Assembly: GCA_910588985.1 (NCBI GenBank)
Contig: CAJURO010000008.1
Span: 1-64,000, forward strand
DNA from: an uncultured Eggerthellaceae bacterium
GTDB taxonomy: Bacteria > Actinomycetota > Coriobacteriia > Coriobacteriales > Eggerthellaceae
Reading direction: 5' to 3'
DNA: 64,000 nt
Shown here: positions 61,360-64,000 of the stretch, in pieces
Position numbering within the stretch: position 1 is the stretch's first letter
Layout of the letters: each line of letters opens with the position of its first letter
Position numbers and translations under genes: made by a program
Notes under the pieces: generated by a model
The model's database searches: none
The model's input: the letters and a program-made list of their open reading frames with translations, nothing else
What the model was told of the DNA's origin: nothing

Positions 61360-61836
61360 ATGTCGCTTGAGCGAGCAAGAGCCTATCTTGCCAACTATGG
61401 CCGCGATAAGGATGTGATGGAATTTGACACGTCAAGCGCCACGGTGGAACTTGCCGCGCAGGCAGTAGGCTGCGAACCCGCGCACATTGCCAAGACGCTC
61501 TCCTTTTCCGTCGGCGATCGCGTCGCACTCATCGTATGCGCAGGAGATGCTCGCATCTCCAATCCAAGATTCAAAGAGCACTTTGGATGCAAAGCGAAGA
61601 TGCTAAAGGCAGAGGATGCAGAAGCGCGTATAGGACACGCCGTCGGCGGTGTATGTCCCTTCGGAGTGACCGAGGAATGCGACGTATACCTCGATGAGTC
61701 GCTGCGCCGCTTCGAGATCGTCTATCCCGCCTGCGGAAGCTCCAACAGCGCCATAGCCCTTACGCCAGATGAACTCGAAGGGATCCTTCCGAAGAGCACC
61801 TGGGTAGATGTCTGCAAGCTCCCCGAAGAGGGATGA
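61360..61836 (+). CDS. YbaK/EbsC-type aminoacyl-tRNA deacylase
   Basis: A 158-residue trans-editing domain that hydrolyses mischarged tRNA, often Cys-tRNA(Pro). It shows CEPAHIAKTLSFSVGD with the conserved Lys, KMLKAEDAEARIGHAVGGVCPFGV and the YPACGSSNSAIALTPDEL end. AAGGAG lies just before the ATG. The gene is monocistronic and convergent with hemH; about 220 bases upstream hold no other gene. Confidence 0.92.
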   Translation: MSLERARAYLANYGRDKDVMEFDTSSATVELAAQAVGCEPAHIAKTLSFSVGDRVALIVCAGDARISNPRFKEHFGCKAKMLKAEDAEARIGHAVGGVCPFGVTEECDVYLDESLRRFEIVYPACGSSNSAIALTPDELEGILPKSTWVDVCKLPEEG

Positions 61837-61852
61837 CCCCCTCTTGGCTGCA

Positions 61853-62932
61853 TCACGACTCGATCGCCTTGAGGATCACGCTCCTGATAACGTTAACGTG
61901 AACATCTGAATCGTTCAGGCATGGTATATAACGAAAGGTCCCATCTGCGACCTCGGCTGCATTCGCTTCCTCTCTGCCTTTCTTGTCTTTCGCATCCCTC
62001 ATCGCCTTCGCATCCTGCCACTTCTCGCACAACTCGCATTGGATGTCGAAAAGGGTCTCAAGGCAATCAACGGAGAAGTTGGGCGCAATCACAAAGAGGC
62101 GCTTCGCATCGGAAAGCTCCTGGAGGACAGGAGCGGTGAAAGGGCCCAGCCACTTGCGGCTTTTGTCAAATCGGCATTGGTATCCTATGCGCCACTCGCC
62201 TTCGCGAATGCTAAGCTTTCTTGCCACATTTTGCGCTGTGCGCTGCGTTTGCTCACCATAGGTGTCTCCAGCGCGTATGTCGGCTACGGGGATGGAATGG
62301 AATGCGAAGAGAAGTCGGTCTCCTTCGCGGGTACCAAAATCGGAAGCTCTCACAGAAGCGGCTATTGCGTCAATGTACGCATCTTCATCACAGTAGCTTT
62401 CCACGAAGCGCAGCTTGTCATTCCACGCAAGCCCAGTGAGCGCCTCATCGACCTTTCGCCTTACCGCACTGGTAGTCGAGAACGCGCTCTGCGGATACAG
62501 GGGAACTACGATGACCTGGTCGCAACCAAGCTCCTTGCATTCACCGAGCGCGTCCTTCAGAGAGGGAGACGAGTAGCTTGAAGCGTGCAGGACGCAGGCT
62601 ACGCCATGACCCTGGAGCGATTCGCCGAGCTTCTTGGCAAGCGAGGCCATATGCACATCGAGAGGCGAACCCTCTTCCGTCCAAATGCTTGCATACTTTG
62701 CTGCCGAGACAGGTGCCCGCTTAGGGATGATGAAATGGTCCAGCACGAAGCTCCACACATGCGGATTCATCGGACATATGAGCGGATCGGAGAGGAAAAG
62801 GCGAAGATAGCGAGCCACCGCTTCGCTCGTTGGCGCTTCGGGGCTGCCTGTATTCGCTATGACTATGCCGACCTTGCTGATGATGCGTCCCTTCGATGGC
62901 GAATCGCGATGCTCTCTGAGTCTATCATTCAC
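61853..62932 (-). CDS. hemH: Ferrochelatase
   Basis: Metal insertion into porphyrin (protohaem or coproporphyrin, the latter usual in actinobacteria). About 359 residues, with VGIVIANTGSPEAP, VIVVPLYPQSAFSTTSAV, the catalytic His in LLFAFHSIPVADI, YQCRFDKSRKWLGP and a C-terminal IAPNFSVDCLETLFDI. The GTG at 62930-62932 overlaps the upstream MFS stop codon (GTGA), favouring this start over an open frame that runs to 63016 inside that gene. The other haem genes are not in the window. Confidence 0.9.
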   Translation of the reverse strand: MNDRLREHRDSPSKGRIISKVGIVIANTGSPEAPTSEAVARYLRLFLSDPLICPMNPHVWSFVLDHFIIPKRAPVSAAKYASIWTEEGSPLDVHMASLAKKLGESLQGHGVACVLHASSYSSPSLKDALGECKELGCDQVIVVPLYPQSAFSTTSAVRRKVDEALTGLAWNDKLRFVESYCDEDAYIDAIAASVRASDFGTREGDRLLFAFHSIPVADIRAGDTYGEQTQRTAQNVARKLSIREGEWRIGYQCRFDKSRKWLGPFTAPVLQELSDAKRLFVIAPNFSVDCLETLFDIQCELCEKWQDAKAMRDAKDKKGREEANAAEVADGTFRYIPCLNDSDVHVNVIRSVILKAIES

Positions 62933-64000
62933 CCTTGCTTGCGATGCCCCTTCTTCAGATTCCAGCGCAGGACGACCACTAAGGCCGCAGCCGCTGGCAC
63001 CAGCATGGCTACCCACATGACCGAATAGGCCTCAGGCTGGCTTCCAAGAAGCAGCCCTACCCTCTCCACGATAGCTCCCCCGATCATGGGGCCTATGAGC
63101 ATCCCTAGATCAAGCCCCGTAAAGGCAGTATTGCTGGCAGCACCGCGCCGTGATGGGGGCACCGAGGCCAGCGCTTCGGATTGTAGCAACGGCCCGCAGC
63201 AGCCAAATCCCGCTGACCCAAGGAGAGCAGCAACTATGAAAAGAGGCAGCCTATCCGCACAGGCAAGCGCCAGATAGGATGCAGCGAAGAAGGATATCCC
63301 GACGATGAGCATGCGCGGCGCACCGAACCTATCAGCAAGGCTCCCGAAGAGAGGCCGCGTGCCCAACAAGCACACGGCATACACGATGAAGAAGATGCCC
63401 ATCTGGTCGACGCCCACAGAGTATCCATACAGCACAACATATGCACCCATGCATGAGAACGACGTGGCAAGCAACATGAGCGCCACTCCCTTCCCGACTG
63501 CCTCAGGCGCGAACATGCGGTCAAGCTTCAATTCGTAACGCAGCCGCTCACGATAAGGCTCCTTTATCAGCGCAACGCCGCAGATGGCCACGAGAAGGCA
63601 TGCGGCCGCCAGGAAATAAGATGCCGAGAAGCCGATGGCATCCACGAGATACAGCCCAGCGGCAGGCCCGATGACCTGCGCGAACGACTGGGCCAGCGCA
63701 TAGATGCTCACGCCGCTCGCGAACTTCGATTCTGGCAGGAACTCTGATACGAGCGACATGGCAAGAGGGCCGCTGCACCCTATTCCCACCCCGTGGACCA
63801 ACCTGACTGCCACCAACCCCTCAAGGGTTCCCACGATGCCATAGAGAAACATGCAGGCGCAGATGACCAGCTGAGAGGCTATGAGCAAGCGTTTGCGAGA
63901 GAAGCTGTCAAACGCCGGTCCCGCGAAAGGCCTGGCAAGGAGCGCTGTGATGGAAAAGGAGCTCACGACGATGCCCACCATGGAGGGCGTTGCCCCGAGA
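62929..64000 (-). CDS. Major facilitator superfamily transporter (5' end beyond window)
   Basis: At least 357 residues with about 11 helices. The first visible residues, LGATPSMVGIVVSSF, are the normal loop before helix 2, so the first helix and start codon lie outside the window. The conserved MFS loop motif appears as RPFAGPAFDSFSRKRLL and again as RPLFGSLADRFGAPRML. It resembles multidrug or arabinose efflux-type 12-helix carriers. It is coupled to hemH by overlapping stop and start codons, so haem or porphyrin traffic is a possibility, not shown. Confidence 0.88.
   Translation of the reverse strand, partial: LGATPSMVGIVVSSFSITALLARPFAGPAFDSFSRKRLLIASQLVICACMFLYGIVGTLEGLVAVRLVHGVGIGCSGPLAMSLVSEFLPESKFASGVSIYALAQSFAQVIGPAAGLYLVDAIGFSASYFLAAACLLVAICGVALIKEPYRERLRYELKLDRMFAPEAVGKGVALMLLATSFSCMGAYVVLYGYSVGVDQMGIFFIVYAVCLLGTRPLFGSLADRFGAPRMLIVGISFFAASYLALACADRLPLFIVAALLGSAGFGCCGPLLQSEALASVPPSRRGAASNTAFTGLDLGMLIGPMIGGAIVERVGLLLGSQPEAYSVMWVAMLVPAAAALVVVLRWNLKKGHRKQG

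Overview
The window is chromosomal DNA of moderate to slightly high G+C from an anaerobic actinobacterium, most likely class Coriobacteriia (Eggerthellales or a relative). The grounds are the HspR-type heat-shock operon (dnaK-grpE-dnaJ-hspR with clpB), the rplM-rpsI pair, paired 4Fe-4S proteins, metal-cofactor genes (hypE, nikR, moeA), DUF6020-like membrane proteins and an LPXTG surface protease with InlB-type repeats. The genus cannot be fixed from sequence reading alone. No rRNA, tRNA, transposase, phage or CRISPR was seen.

Layout. (1) 1-21.4 kb, all leftward: dnaK, grpE, dnaJ, hspR, clpB, addB, addA, a cysteine hydrolase, two tandem DUF6020-like proteins, a membrane Ser/Thr kinase with a large insertion in its catalytic domain, then rplM-rpsI from their own promoter. 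(2) 21.4-24.8 kb: a 2x[4Fe-4S] ferredoxin and a leftward nickel operon (small helical protein, nikR, hypE). (3) 24.8-29.7 kb, leftward: a hexose phosphomutase, then argG-argH preceded by an arginine-rich leader peptide and an intrinsic terminator, a probable attenuator. (4) 29.7-30 kb: a probable structured small RNA with C-rich loops. (5) 30-40 kb: galE, a HAD phosphatase, a CPBP protease, a DASS-type carrier, DegV, an Fe-S aldo/keto reductase, a VanZ-RDD fusion and adenine deaminase. (6) 40-48.4 kb: a 2770-residue sortase-anchored M26-type metalloprotease. (7) 48.8-55.8 kb: an MFS pseudogene, a FecCD-type ABC importer, a THEP1-like NTPase, a MoeA-like protein and a DUF364 protein, probably a molybdenum/tungsten locus sharing a palindromic operator. 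(8) 55.8-64 kb: a TipA-like MerR regulator, a GH5 lipoprotein, SanA/YdcF, a permease, an XRE membrane regulator with a small membrane peptide, YbaK, ferrochelatase and an MFS carrier cut by the window end.

Three items stand out. A family of ~160-175 bp palindromic interspersed elements has three full copies and two solo ends, all beside gene 3' ends, and its ~55 bp core occurs in both orientations relative to the arms. The argGH leader looks like ribosome-mediated arginine attenuation. The 29.78-29.91 kb locus looks like a C-rich small RNA.
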